Source: Candidatus Bipolaricaulota bacterium (lineage in GTDB: Bacteria; Bipolaricaulota; Bipolaricaulia; UBA7950; UBA9294). From it: a DNA stretch of 9,161 nt. Shown piece by piece: positions 1 through 5,702 of this stretch (position 1 is its first letter; every line of letters begins with the position of its first letter). Below the pieces are notes generated by a model. The model saw only the letters and a program-made list of their open reading frames with translations, made no database searches and was not told the DNA's origin. The stretch is taken from the NCBI GenBank assembly GCA_003979035.1, contig RXOA01000068.1:1-9161 (forward strand), given 5' to 3'. Made by a program: the position numbers and the translations under genes.

Positions 1-428
1 CGGAACAAGCCGATTTCACCATCGGCGCTCGCTTCCGTGCGAACATGATGGCCGGTGGCGACGACGTCGAATCCGTCACGCTCGGCGATCTGAAGCGCCA
101 GGCCGAACCGCAGGGATCGGTTGCAGGTGCCGCACGGGTTGGGGGTCTGGCCGACGCGGTAGCGGTCGACGAACTCCGTCAACACCTTGTGATAGAACGG
201 TTCGCTGGCGTCGAGCGTCCGATGCGCGATTCCCAGCTCGGCGGCGGCGAGCTTGGCCGTGTCGAGCGCGCAGCACTTCGTTTCGCCGGCGTAGTCGGGT
301 GCCCCGGGGAACGACCAGAACCAGAACGTGATCCCCTCGACCTCAAACCCCTGCTCGCGTAACAGCCAAGCGGCGACCGTGCTGTCAACGCCGCCGCTCA
401 TGCACACCAACGCCCGCTTCGCGGCCAT
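1..428 (-). CDS. mnmA: tRNA-specific 2-thiouridylase MnmA, N-terminal part (runs off the window)
   Basis: MnmA uses ATP and a relayed persulfide sulfur to make the 2-thio group of the wobble uridine (U34) in Lys, Glu and Gln tRNAs; it is cytoplasmic. The window holds the first 142 codons, roughly a third to 40% of the usual ~360. The PP-loop ATP-pyrophosphatase motif SGGVDST lies at residues 11-17, the family signature KCCALDTAKLAAAELGI at about 51-67, TPNPCGTCN at 95-103 and ATGHH at 124-128. C102 aligns with the catalytic cysteine; position 99 is Cys where E. coli has Asp, giving a CxxC that could serve as a metal or Fe-S ligand (inference). The second catalytic Cys lies outside the window. 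The ATG at 428 starts 14 bp after the cupin stop and has GAGGG 5 nt upstream, so this is probably the last visible gene of a phosphodiesterase-cupin-mnmA operon. Confidence 0.94.
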   Translation of the reverse strand, partial: MAAKRALVCMSGGVDSTVAAWLLREQGFEVEGITFWFWSFPGAPDYAGETKCCALDTAKLAAAELGIAHRTLDASEPFYHKVLTEFVDRYRVGQTPNPCGTCNRSLRFGLALQIAERDGFDVVATGHHVRTEASADGEIGLF

Positions 429-442
429 CCCGTCCCTCTCCC

Positions 443-796
443 CTATGGCTCGCCGTCGAGCGGCACCATGCACAGGAACTGCAACGGCTCTCTCGATGGG
501 TTGCGGAACTGGTGTTCCTCTTCCGGGGGGACGTAGACGAAGTCGCCGGCGACGACCGGCTTCTCCCCGTGCGCGCCTTTGGCGACGCCGTGCCCGGAAA
601 GGATGTACACCTCGTGCTCCCAAGCGTGCGTGTGGTACGGGGTGAACCCGCCGGGGGCGACGGTGAACCGGCGCATCGCGAAGTTCGGCGCGCCGGCCTG
701 AGGCCCGATCAGCACTTGTTTCGTCACGCCTCGGACGGTGTCTCCGTCATCGAACATGGTCGCGGTAACCGTTTGGCTGTTGCCGGTGAGGATCAT
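443..796 (-). CDS. Single-domain cupin protein
   Basis: A 117-residue protein that is essentially one cupin beta-barrel, probably cytoplasmic and metal-binding. Cupin motif 1 is at residues 50-68 (G50, H55, H57, E62, G68) and motif 2 at 84-99 (G84, P90, H95, N99), so the full 3-His/1-Glu metal site is present. Small cupins of this type include isomerases, dioxygenases and sugar- or ligand-binding sensors; the sequence does not say which. The ATG at 796 is chosen because GAAGGGAG sits 6 nt upstream. A second in-frame ATG at 820 overlaps the phosphodiesterase stop as ATGA but has no good ribosome site and would add 8 poorly conserved-looking residues. The gene lies 20 bp after the phosphodiesterase and 14 bp before mnmA, so it is likely co-transcribed with both. 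Confidence 0.9.
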   Translation of the reverse strand: MILTGNSQTVTATMFDDGDTVRGVTKQVLIGPQAGAPNFAMRRFTVAPGGFTPYHTHAWEHEVYILSGHGVAKGAHGEKPVVAGDFVYVPPEEEHQFRNPSREPLQFLCMVPLDGEP

Positions 797-802
797 CGGT
801 TG

Positions 803-810
803 CTCCCTTC
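803..810 (-). promoter_or_regulatory. Ribosome binding site deciding the cupin start
   Basis: On the minus strand GAAGGGAG is followed by 6 nt and then ATG at 796. It favours this start over the ATG at 820, whose upstream sequence is only GGGCGCGAC-like. Confidence 0.65.
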
Positions 811-816
811 TGTCGA

Positions 817-2145
817 TCATGTCGCGCCCGTGCCCGCGCCGCCCCCACGGGTGAGGATCAGTGGGACGAGCATCTCGCGGTCGGTCAGTCCGCCGTGCAT
901 TCCCCCGAGCATCCGCGCATCGGGATACGGGTGGTACAACGCCGTGCGACCGACCGACGTGACGATGAAATCGCCGATCCGGTCGATTGTTTCGCTGCTC
1001 GGAGATCCATCGGCGCCGAAGAGGCCGGCCGCAACCGCGTCGCGACTTGCGATGCAGGTCAAACCCGCTGCGGAGATTCGGTGTCGGATCTCGTCCGACA
1101 GGCCCACGCCGTGGTTTCGAAGATGGAGGTAGTTCGCCCGCGGTTCGCCAACGGGGGGGAGCAGTAGAGCGGTTTGGAGATCGGGGAAATCGGCGATCGG
1201 CAGGTAGTCTTCGGGTTGCATCGTCACCATGCCGTGGTCGGAGGTGATCATCACCGAGACGTCCGGCGGGAGATCTCCCCACTCTCTCGCCAAGGTTGCA
1301 TCGAGCGACAGGAGCTCAGCTTCGTAGGCGTCGCTGTCCGGGCCGTACACATGGGCGGCGGCATCGGGCGATCCCCAGTAGGCGCTGACGAACGTCTCGG
1401 CTTGGGCCGTCCGGAGAATGCGCCGCGTGGTGATCGCGAGATCGGAGAAGCTGATCACCGGGTGGATGGACGTCTGGTTCGATCGGTACAGAAGCGAGGA
1501 CAGTCCGCTCGAGGCGATGTGCCGGCTGAGAACGACGTGGGTGTGGACGCCGCAGGCGGTGAGCCGCTCGTAGGCGGTGGGCACACCGAGGAATGTTCCG
1601 ATGTCCAATCCGGCGGCGACCGCCGATTCCCCGTGGCCGTTGCCGAGAACCGACAGTTGGATCATGTTGGTGATCGTGCCTGTCTCTCGAAGGTACAGCC
1701 GATACCCGAGCATCCCGTGACGTTGCGAACTCAGGCCGGTGGCAAACGATGTCAGTGCGTTGGCGGTGGTGGACGGAAACACCGAAGTCAGCGGCATGGC
1801 GGTGCCCGCCCCCGCGGAGGAAACCCGAGCGAGCCACATCTCGGGGTGTCGGGAGATCATCTCTTGCAGTTTGAGATAACCGACGCCGTCGAGAATCAGG
1901 AGGACGCTCCGCTCCGTACGTTGCGTCGCACGGTCGAGGCGCTGGCGGACGGTTTCGGGAACGGGCAACTCGTCACAGCCGAACTGCTCAAGGATCAACC
2001 GCGGCACCGCGAGGATGGAGAATCCCTCGTAGTCGGGCAGCACGGCGTGATCGGGAATTCCGATCTGTGTCATCGTCTGCGCCTTCAATTGCCCGAGAAT
2101 CTCTTCGTCTGTCGCGTTCCCGTTCATGTTCAAGCTTGAGGTCAT
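817..2145 (-). CDS. Type I phosphodiesterase / alkaline phosphatase superfamily enzyme
   Basis: A 442-residue protein of the nucleotide pyrophosphatase/phosphodiesterase branch (PF01663) of the alkaline phosphatase superfamily, which hydrolyses phosphate mono- or diesters with two metal ions. The metal and nucleophile set is complete in order: D86 in VLLILDGVGY, nucleophile T127 in FPSTTANALTS (by alignment with the NPP Thr), D261 and H265 in SPDAAAHVYGP, D303-H304 in TSDHGM, and H417 in GGMHGGL. There is no signal peptide or membrane segment, so it is probably cytoplasmic, unlike many NPP or alkaline phosphatase relatives. The substrate is unknown; nucleotides, phospholipid head groups or phosphonates are possible. 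The start at 2145 is supported by a TATAAT box 8 nt upstream, which implies a near-leaderless mRNA; an alternative ATG at 2127 (residue 7) lacks a Shine-Dalgarno. It is the first gene of the set leading into cupin and mnmA. Confidence 0.9.
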   Translation of the reverse strand: MTSSLNMNGNATDEEILGQLKAQTMTQIGIPDHAVLPDYEGFSILAVPRLILEQFGCDELPVPETVRQRLDRATQRTERSVLLILDGVGYLKLQEMISRHPEMWLARVSSAGAGTAMPLTSVFPSTTANALTSFATGLSSQRHGMLGYRLYLRETGTITNMIQLSVLGNGHGESAVAAGLDIGTFLGVPTAYERLTACGVHTHVVLSRHIASSGLSSLLYRSNQTSIHPVISFSDLAITTRRILRTAQAETFVSAYWGSPDAAAHVYGPDSDAYEAELLSLDATLAREWGDLPPDVSVMITSDHGMVTMQPEDYLPIADFPDLQTALLLPPVGEPRANYLHLRNHGVGLSDEIRHRISAAGLTCIASRDAVAAGLFGADGSPSSETIDRIGDFIVTSVGRTALYHPYPDARMLGGMHGGLTDREMLVPLILTRGGGAGTGAT

Positions 2146-2153
2146 GGCGTCGC

Positions 2154-2182
2154 ATTATAGGGGGGCGGCAAGCCCCTGGCAT
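2154..2182 (-). promoter_or_regulatory. Promoter of the phosphodiesterase-cupin-mnmA operon, near-leaderless
   Basis: On the minus strand a perfect TATAAT (2159-2154) is preceded at 17 bp by ATGCCA (2182-2177; 4 of 6 match to TTGACA). The -10 box ends 8 nt before the ATG at 2145, so transcription would start about 1-2 nt before the start codon. No Shine-Dalgarno fits between them. Confidence 0.55.
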
Positions 2183-2199
2183 CCGGCGCCCATGGCTTG
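2169..2199 (-). terminator. Inverted repeat after the secreted-protein gene (weak terminator candidate)
   Basis: CAAGCC (2169-2174) and GGCTTG (2194-2199) form a 6-bp stem, extendable by TGG/CCA after a small internal loop. It lies 11 bp past the stop of the secreted-protein gene and overlaps the -35 of the next promoter. There is no T run on the gene strand, so intrinsic termination is doubtful. Confidence 0.28.
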
Positions 2200-2209
2200 G
2201 GTTGCGTTT

Positions 2210-2908
2210 TTAGGGAGAGGATGAGGATCCGGCCGGGGCCGGGGCTTCGAACAGAGTGCGAAACGCGGCACGGGCTTCGGGGGCCCACGCATTGGAGATC
2301 AGCGATTCCGCGTTCGCGCCGGTCGGCAGCTCAAGCAAGGGCGTTGTGTCCCCGTCCAACCCCAGCTCATAGGATGCTTCGACCTGCATCGTGTACTGGA
2401 TTTCCGGTGCAACGATCGCTCCCGATGCCGTTCCGGAAACAGTTCCTGCGATCCGCCAGAAATCGCCGGCAATCTCGAGCACGGCGACAAACGCCCCTGT
2501 CGCCTCCCCGGAGGGATCCTGCGTGCTGACGCCGGTTGCAGAAAGCCGGAGCACTCCGCGCAGACGGACCGCATCGGCGGCGGATCCGGAGAGGTCGAAC
2601 ACGACCCAACCGGAGGCGGCAAGCGTGTAGCTGTCGCCGGTCCCCTGTCCGGAAAGCGTTCCGCATGCCTCGATGTGCTGGCGCTGATCATCGATGGCAA
2701 GCGTGCCATCCATCGCCGCTGTTCCGCTGATTTCGGCAGTGACATCGGTGGCGAGAAAACGAAGAACGGCAGTGGCCTCGCCGCGCATCTCGGCACCCAA
2801 TGACGTTGCGACGGCGGTGTACGGAGCAGCGAGCACCAGGCAAGTCACAAGCAAAGCAAAGACGCCTGCATGTGGACGTCGGGCGGATCGGTTGGTTGCG
2901 TGCTTCAT
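2210..2908 (-). CDS. Secreted protein of unknown function
   Basis: I do not recognise a family. The 232-residue product has a typical Sec signal peptide: basic start (KHATNRSARR), hydrophobic core at about residues 15-30 (VFALLVTCLVLAAPY) and a probable cleavage after AVA at 32-34. The LVTC at 20-23 resembles a lipobox poorly (Thr at -1), so lipidation is unlikely. The mature part alternates hydrophobic and small residues with many Gly, Thr, Ser and Ala and one Cys (C82), which suggests a beta-rich extracytoplasmic domain; the C-terminus is an Ala/Pro/Ser tail (PAPAGSSSSP). The ATG at 2908 is preferred to those at 2953 and 2941 because it puts the signal peptide at the N-terminus and has TATACT 8 nt upstream. 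The gene is divergent from the macro-domain gene and upstream of the phosphodiesterase, from which it is separated by a promoter. Confidence 0.72.
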   Translation of the reverse strand: MKHATNRSARRPHAGVFALLVTCLVLAAPYTAVATSLGAEMRGEATAVLRFLATDVTAEISGTAAMDGTLAIDDQRQHIEACGTLSGQGTGDSYTLAASGWVVFDLSGSAADAVRLRGVLRLSATGVSTQDPSGEATGAFVAVLEIAGDFWRIAGTVSGTASGAIVAPEIQYTMQVEASYELGLDGDTTPLLELPTGANAESLISNAWAPEARAAFRTLFEAPAPAGSSSSP

Positions 2909-2916
2909 GGCGCCCC

Positions 2917-2922
2917 AGTATA
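2917..2922 (-). promoter_or_regulatory. -10 box of the secreted-protein gene, near-leaderless
   Basis: TATACT on the minus strand (5 of 6 match to TATAAT) ends 8 nt before the ATG at 2908, the same spacing as at the phosphodiesterase gene. No convincing -35 is seen at 16-18 bp. On the plus strand TATATC (2919-2924) with TTGCGT 17 bp upstream (2896-2901) could serve the divergent macro-domain gene, so the two -10 boxes would overlap. Confidence 0.45.
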
Positions 2923-2937
2923 TCCTTAACAACACCG

Positions 2938-2947
2938 GCATCGATGC
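2938..2947. promoter_or_regulatory. 10-bp perfect palindrome in the divergent intergenic region
   Basis: GCATCGATGC is a perfect palindrome midway between the divergent starts at 2908 and 2974, about 16 bp from the overlapping -10 boxes. A dimeric repressor or activator could bind there, but a 10-bp palindrome can occur by chance. Confidence 0.25.
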
Positions 2948-2973
2948 AGGCACGTCAAGGAACGGACACCACC

Positions 2974-3594
2974 ATGCGCAGCGGAGCCCCGAATGATGCA
3001 GCGGCCGAGGTTTTCGGAAGGCCGGTCGGACCGTCGAGGATGCGGGTCGTCCACGGCGACTTGGTCCTTCAGGACGTCGATGCGATCGTCAATGCCGCCA
3101 ATCCGGACCTGTCCGGGGGCGGTGGCGTGGACGGAGCCATCCACCGGGCCGGCGGCCCGGAGATCCTCCGCGAATGCCAAGCGTACGTCCGCGAACACGG
3201 GCCGCTTCCGGTGGGAGGCGCGATGTGGACGCACGGCGGACGGCTCCGGGCCCACTATGTGATTCATACCGTCGGACCGGTGTACCGGTGCGAGACGAGG
3301 GCGGCTGTGCTTTTGTCGAGCGCGTACCGTCACAGTCTGGAAACAGCCTCGAAACTCGGCGTTCGCTCGATCGCGTTCCCCTCGATCAGTACGGGGGCCT
3401 ACGGGTATCCCGTTCGCGAGGCCGCTCCGATTGCCGTCTCGACGGTCGTGACGTTCTTGCGGAAACGGAAGCACGACGAGGATTTGGCGTTGGACGTGCG
3501 ATGGGTTTGCCTGCATGCCGCCGCCTGGCGCGTGTTCCGCGACGCGCTCGCCGCAGGGCAAGCCCGCAGAACCGAAGGGGTCCGGGCAGGCTGA
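2974..3594 (+). CDS. MacroD-type macro-domain protein (O-acetyl-ADP-ribose deacetylase family)
   Basis: A 206-residue protein, nearly all one macro domain (about residues 23-195). Relatives such as E. coli YmdB hydrolyse O-acetyl-ADP-ribose to acetate and ADP-ribose and remove mono-ADP-ribose from proteins. Visible hallmarks are VVHGDL at 25-30, NAAN at 40-43, GGGGVDGAIHRAGG at 48-61 with the catalytic-loop D53 region, VIHTVGPVY at 96-104 and the phosphate-binding loop SISTGAYGYP at 137-146. All match the MacroD class rather than macro H2A or Poa1 types. The ATG at 2974 is chosen because AAGGA lies 12 nt upstream. Other in-frame ATGs are at 2944 (no ribosome site) and 3040 (GAGG abuts the ATG, too close); the first ~22 residues are outside the conserved domain, so the start is less certain than the function. 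It diverges from the secreted-protein gene. Confidence 0.92.
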   Translation: MRSGAPNDAAAEVFGRPVGPSRMRVVHGDLVLQDVDAIVNAANPDLSGGGGVDGAIHRAGGPEILRECQAYVREHGPLPVGGAMWTHGGRLRAHYVIHTVGPVYRCETRAAVLLSSAYRHSLETASKLGVRSIAFPSISTGAYGYPVREAAPIAVSTVVTFLRKRKHDEDLALDVRWVCLHAAAWRVFRDALAAGQARRTEGVRAG

Positions 3595-3620
3595 ACCGCG
3601 TAGTTCTTGGATCTTGCGGG

Positions 3621-3649
3621 TTGAGAACCATCAGCGGGTGCGTGAAAAT
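3621..3649 (+). promoter_or_regulatory. Candidate promoter of the acyl-CoA operon
   Basis: TTGAGA (3621-3626, 5 of 6 to consensus), a 17-bp spacer, then GAAAAT (3644-3649, 4 of 6). It would give a leader of about 95 nt that includes the hairpin at 3652-3683 and the strong AGGAGG at 3714. No better promoter is visible in 3595-3751. Confidence 0.3.
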
Positions 3650-3651
3650 GA

Positions 3652-3683
3652 ACAGCTCCCCGCCGTCCGGCGCGCGGAGCTGT
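3652..3683 (+). terminator. Hairpin between the macro gene and the acyl-CoA operon
   Basis: ACAGCTCC (3652-3659) pairs perfectly with GGAGCTGT (3676-3683); inside, CGCC/GGCG (3661-3664 with 3669-3672) can form a second 4-bp helix. It lies 57 bp after the macro-domain stop. There is no T run on the plus strand, although TCATTTTC follows it on the minus strand. It may end the macro transcript, or act as a leader structure if the promoter at 3621 is real. Confidence 0.35.
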
Positions 3684-3712
3684 CGGGTTGATCAATCCAC
3701 GCCGGGCAGGTC

Positions 3713-3720
3713 GAGGAGGG
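3713..3720 (+). promoter_or_regulatory. Strong Shine-Dalgarno misplaced for the main start
   Basis: GAGGAGGG is a near-perfect ribosome site but lies 31 nt before the ATG at 3752. It is 2-3 nt from a GTG at 3723 that opens a 10-codon frame. The main ATG itself has only the weak GAAGAG about 10 nt upstream. Confidence 0.4.
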
Positions 3721-3722
3721 GA

Positions 3723-3755
3723 GTGACACGAGCGCGAAGAGCATCGACCGAATGA
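3723..3755 (+). CDS. Possible 10-codon leader peptide coupled to the acyl-CoA hydrolase gene
   Basis: GTG at 3723 opens a frame encoding MTRARRASTE, ending in a TGA that overlaps the next ATG as ATGA (3752-3755). It follows AGGAGG by only 3 nt, which is tighter than usual. Three of ten codons are arginine (CGA, CGA, AGA). It could deliver ribosomes to the hydrolase start by coupling, or be a chance frame; there is no independent support. Confidence 0.22.
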   Translation: MTRARRASTE

Positions 3756-5605
3756 AACATGATCATCCGGAGAAGTTCGCCCCGCTTGATCGGGTCTTTT
3801 CTCGGATTCACCGTGGGGACAGGATCTTCGTCGGAACCGGCTGCGGCAAGCCCCAATTCCTGGTTCAAGAGATGGTCCGCTATGTGAAGGCGAACCCCAA
3901 GGCGTTCTTTGACGCCGATGTCCTCCATTTCTGGTCGCTCGGCGTCTCGCCGTACCTCAACGAAGACGTCAAGCGGCACTTTCGATTGGACTCGTTTTTT
4001 ATCAGCGGCCCGATGCGCGAGGCCGTCAACAGCGGGCGAGCCGACTACACGGCGATCTTCCTGTCGCAGGTGCCCGACCTGTTCCATCGCGGCGTCATCC
4101 CGATCGATATTGCGCTTGTTCAGACGTCACCGCCGGATGATCACGGATACGTGAGCCTGGGAATCAGCGTGGATATCGTCCGCGCCGCGGTGGACAACGC
4201 GAAGATCGTCATCTGCCAGGTCAACGAGAGGATGCCGCGCACGCACGGCGACAGTTTCATCCACGTCAGCAAGGTCGACTATCTCGTCCCTCACGACGAA
4301 CCACTGCTCGAACTCGAGATGGAAGTCCCCGACGAGATCGCCGATCGTATCGGCGCGTATGTGTCGCGGCTCATCGAAGATGGGGCGACGATTCAGGTTG
4401 GGTACGGCAAGGTTCCCAACGCGATCCTCTCCAATCTGAAGGGCAAGAAACACCTTGGCGTCCACACCGAGCTGATCAGCGACGGGATCGTCGAGTTGAT
4501 GCAGGCGGGCGTCATCGACAACACCCGGAAGGCGGTCGACCGACACAAGACGGTGGCGTCGTTTTGCATGGGTAGCGAGTCGACGTACGAATTCCTCCGC
4601 GACAACCCCGCGGTATCGTTCCGTGCTGTGGACTACACCAACCACCCGACGGTGATCGCGACCCATCCGAAGATGACGGCGATCAACGCGGCGCTGGAGA
4701 TTGATCTCACCGGGCAAGCGTCGGCGGAATCGCTGGGGAAGCAGTTCTACAGCGGAATCGGCGGGCAGGCGGACTTCATGCGCGGCGCGCTGCTCGCTCC
4801 CGGCGGGAAGACGATCCTTGTGTTGCCTTCGACCGCTCGCGACGAGGAGGTCTCGAGAATCTCGCCGCTGCTCAGCGAAGGGGCCGGGGTCACGCTGACC
4901 CGTGGGGATGTTCACTACGTGGTAACGGAATACGGCATCGCCTACCTGCACGGGAAGAACACGCGGGAGCGGGCGATGGAACTGATCCGGATTGCACACC
5001 CGAGGTTCCGTGCAGAATTGCTTCGCAGCGCCAAGGAACTGAACCTGATCTACAAGGATCAAGCGTACATCCCCGGCGAGCGGGGGATGTATCCGGAAGA
5101 GCTGGAGACGTACCGCACATCCAAGTCGGATATGGAGCTCTTCCTGCGGCCGGTAAGAATCTCCGATGAACCGCTGTTGAAGGAGTTCTTCTACTCGCTT
5201 TCGGATCAATCCATTTACCGCCGGTTCATCTCGGTGCGCAAGGATATGCCCCACGAGCGGCTGCAGGAGTTCGTGGTCATCGACTACACCCGCGAGATGG
5301 TCATCTTGGTGTTTGAACAGGATGGGCAACAGGAAACCGTGATCGGCGTAGGCCAGTACGGCATCGATCCCGAATCTCACACCGCGGAGGTCGGACTCGT
5401 CGTCCGCGACGACTACCAGAACCGTGGCATCGGAACCGAGATCCTCAACTACCTCACGGTCAACGCAAAACGTCAAGGCTTGCTCGGATTCTCCGCCGAG
5501 GTGTTGGTGGAGAACCGAGCCATGATGCACTTATTCGAAGCAGGAGGATTCACGATCGAGAAGCGCAGGGAGGCGGGCGTCTATGAACTCCGCCTCTGGT
5601 TCTGA
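3752..5605 (+). CDS. Acetyl-CoA hydrolase/CoA-transferase with C-terminal GNAT acetyltransferase domain
   Basis: A 617-residue fusion. Residues 1 to about 440 belong to the acetyl-CoA hydrolase / 4-hydroxybutyrate CoA-transferase family (class I CoA-transferases), which move CoA between acids or hydrolyse acyl-CoA through a glutamyl-CoA intermediate. Seen are SPPDDHGYVSLGIS at 126-139, the catalytic-Glu motif LGVHTELISDG at 235-245 (E240), GIGGQADF at 335-342 and VVTEYGIAYL at 390-399. Residues about 462-617 form a GNAT domain with the acetyl-CoA pyrophosphate loop QNRGIG at 556-561 and NRAMMHLFEAGGF at 588-600; its opening (LRPVRISDEPLLKEFF, then SDQSIYRRF) resembles the GNAT domain of Pat-type protein lysine acetyltransferases. 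The same two-part architecture is known in other bacteria. Both halves bind acyl-CoA and are probably cytoplasmic. The start is the first ATG of the frame, with a weak ribosome site, and it overlaps a tiny upstream frame. The substrate acid is unknown. It heads the acyl-CoA module. Confidence 0.93.
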   Translation: MKHDHPEKFAPLDRVFSRIHRGDRIFVGTGCGKPQFLVQEMVRYVKANPKAFFDADVLHFWSLGVSPYLNEDVKRHFRLDSFFISGPMREAVNSGRADYTAIFLSQVPDLFHRGVIPIDIALVQTSPPDDHGYVSLGISVDIVRAAVDNAKIVICQVNERMPRTHGDSFIHVSKVDYLVPHDEPLLELEMEVPDEIADRIGAYVSRLIEDGATIQVGYGKVPNAILSNLKGKKHLGVHTELISDGIVELMQAGVIDNTRKAVDRHKTVASFCMGSESTYEFLRDNPAVSFRAVDYTNHPTVIATHPKMTAINAALEIDLTGQASAESLGKQFYSGIGGQADFMRGALLAPGGKTILVLPSTARDEEVSRISPLLSEGAGVTLTRGDVHYVVTEYGIAYLHGKNTRERAMELIRIAHPRFRAELLRSAKELNLIYKDQAYIPGERGMYPEELETYRTSKSDMELFLRPVRISDEPLLKEFFYSLSDQSIYRRFISVRKDMPHERLQEFVVIDYTREMVILVFEQDGQQETVIGVGQYGIDPESHTAEVGLVVRDDYQNRGIGTEILNYLTVNAKRQGLLGFSAEVLVENRAMMHLFEAGGFTIEKRREAGVYELRLWF

Positions 5606-5607
5606 AC

Positions 5608-5631
5608 CGGAAGGCGGGTGAAGAACTTCCG
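5608..5631 (+). other. Intergenic hairpin between the CoA-transferase and synthetase genes
   Basis: CGGAAG (5608-5613) pairs with CTTCCG (5626-5631) around a 12-nt loop, 2 bp after the stop at 5605. There is no T run. It may slow or partly end transcription, or protect the upstream mRNA end. The rest of 5606-5702 shows no clear promoter. Confidence 0.3.
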
Positions 5632-5692
5632 TCCCCGGTCCAGCGCGCCAAACGGAAGGGTAGGGCACAATGTTGGAATCGACGAAGGTCAT

Positions 5693-5698
5693 AGGTGG
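5693..5698 (+). promoter_or_regulatory. Ribosome binding site deciding the synthetase start
   Basis: AGGTGG lies 4 nt before ATG 5703. The alternative ATG 5670 has AAGGG and AGGG upstream and would add 11 residues (MLESTKVIGGV) not expected at a family N-terminus. Confidence 0.5.
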
Positions 5699-5702
5699 TG
5701 TT

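Noticed and set aside
443..1282. Long 279-codon version of the cupin frame
   Set aside because: Residues before the ATG at 796 overlap the phosphodiesterase gene antisense-free but out of frame, and look unlike a protein domain. The ribosome site and cupin length place the start at 796.
1174..2139. 321-codon rightward frame opposite the phosphodiesterase gene
   Set aside because: Antisense to a gene with a complete set of metal-binding motifs; the product is low in hydrophobic structure and has no family signature.
2800..2973. N-terminal extension of the macro protein from the ATG at 2800
   Set aside because: It would run through the signal-peptide region of the divergent gene on the other strand and across both promoters, and the added residues match nothing in macro proteins.
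3688..3695. TTGATCAA palindrome as an operator
   Set aside because: Eight bases only, not centred on any promoter element, and expected by chance.
4127..5530. 467-codon open frame opposite the CoA-transferase gene
   Set aside because: Same cause: antisense to a conserved coding sequence, with no recognisable motif in the product.
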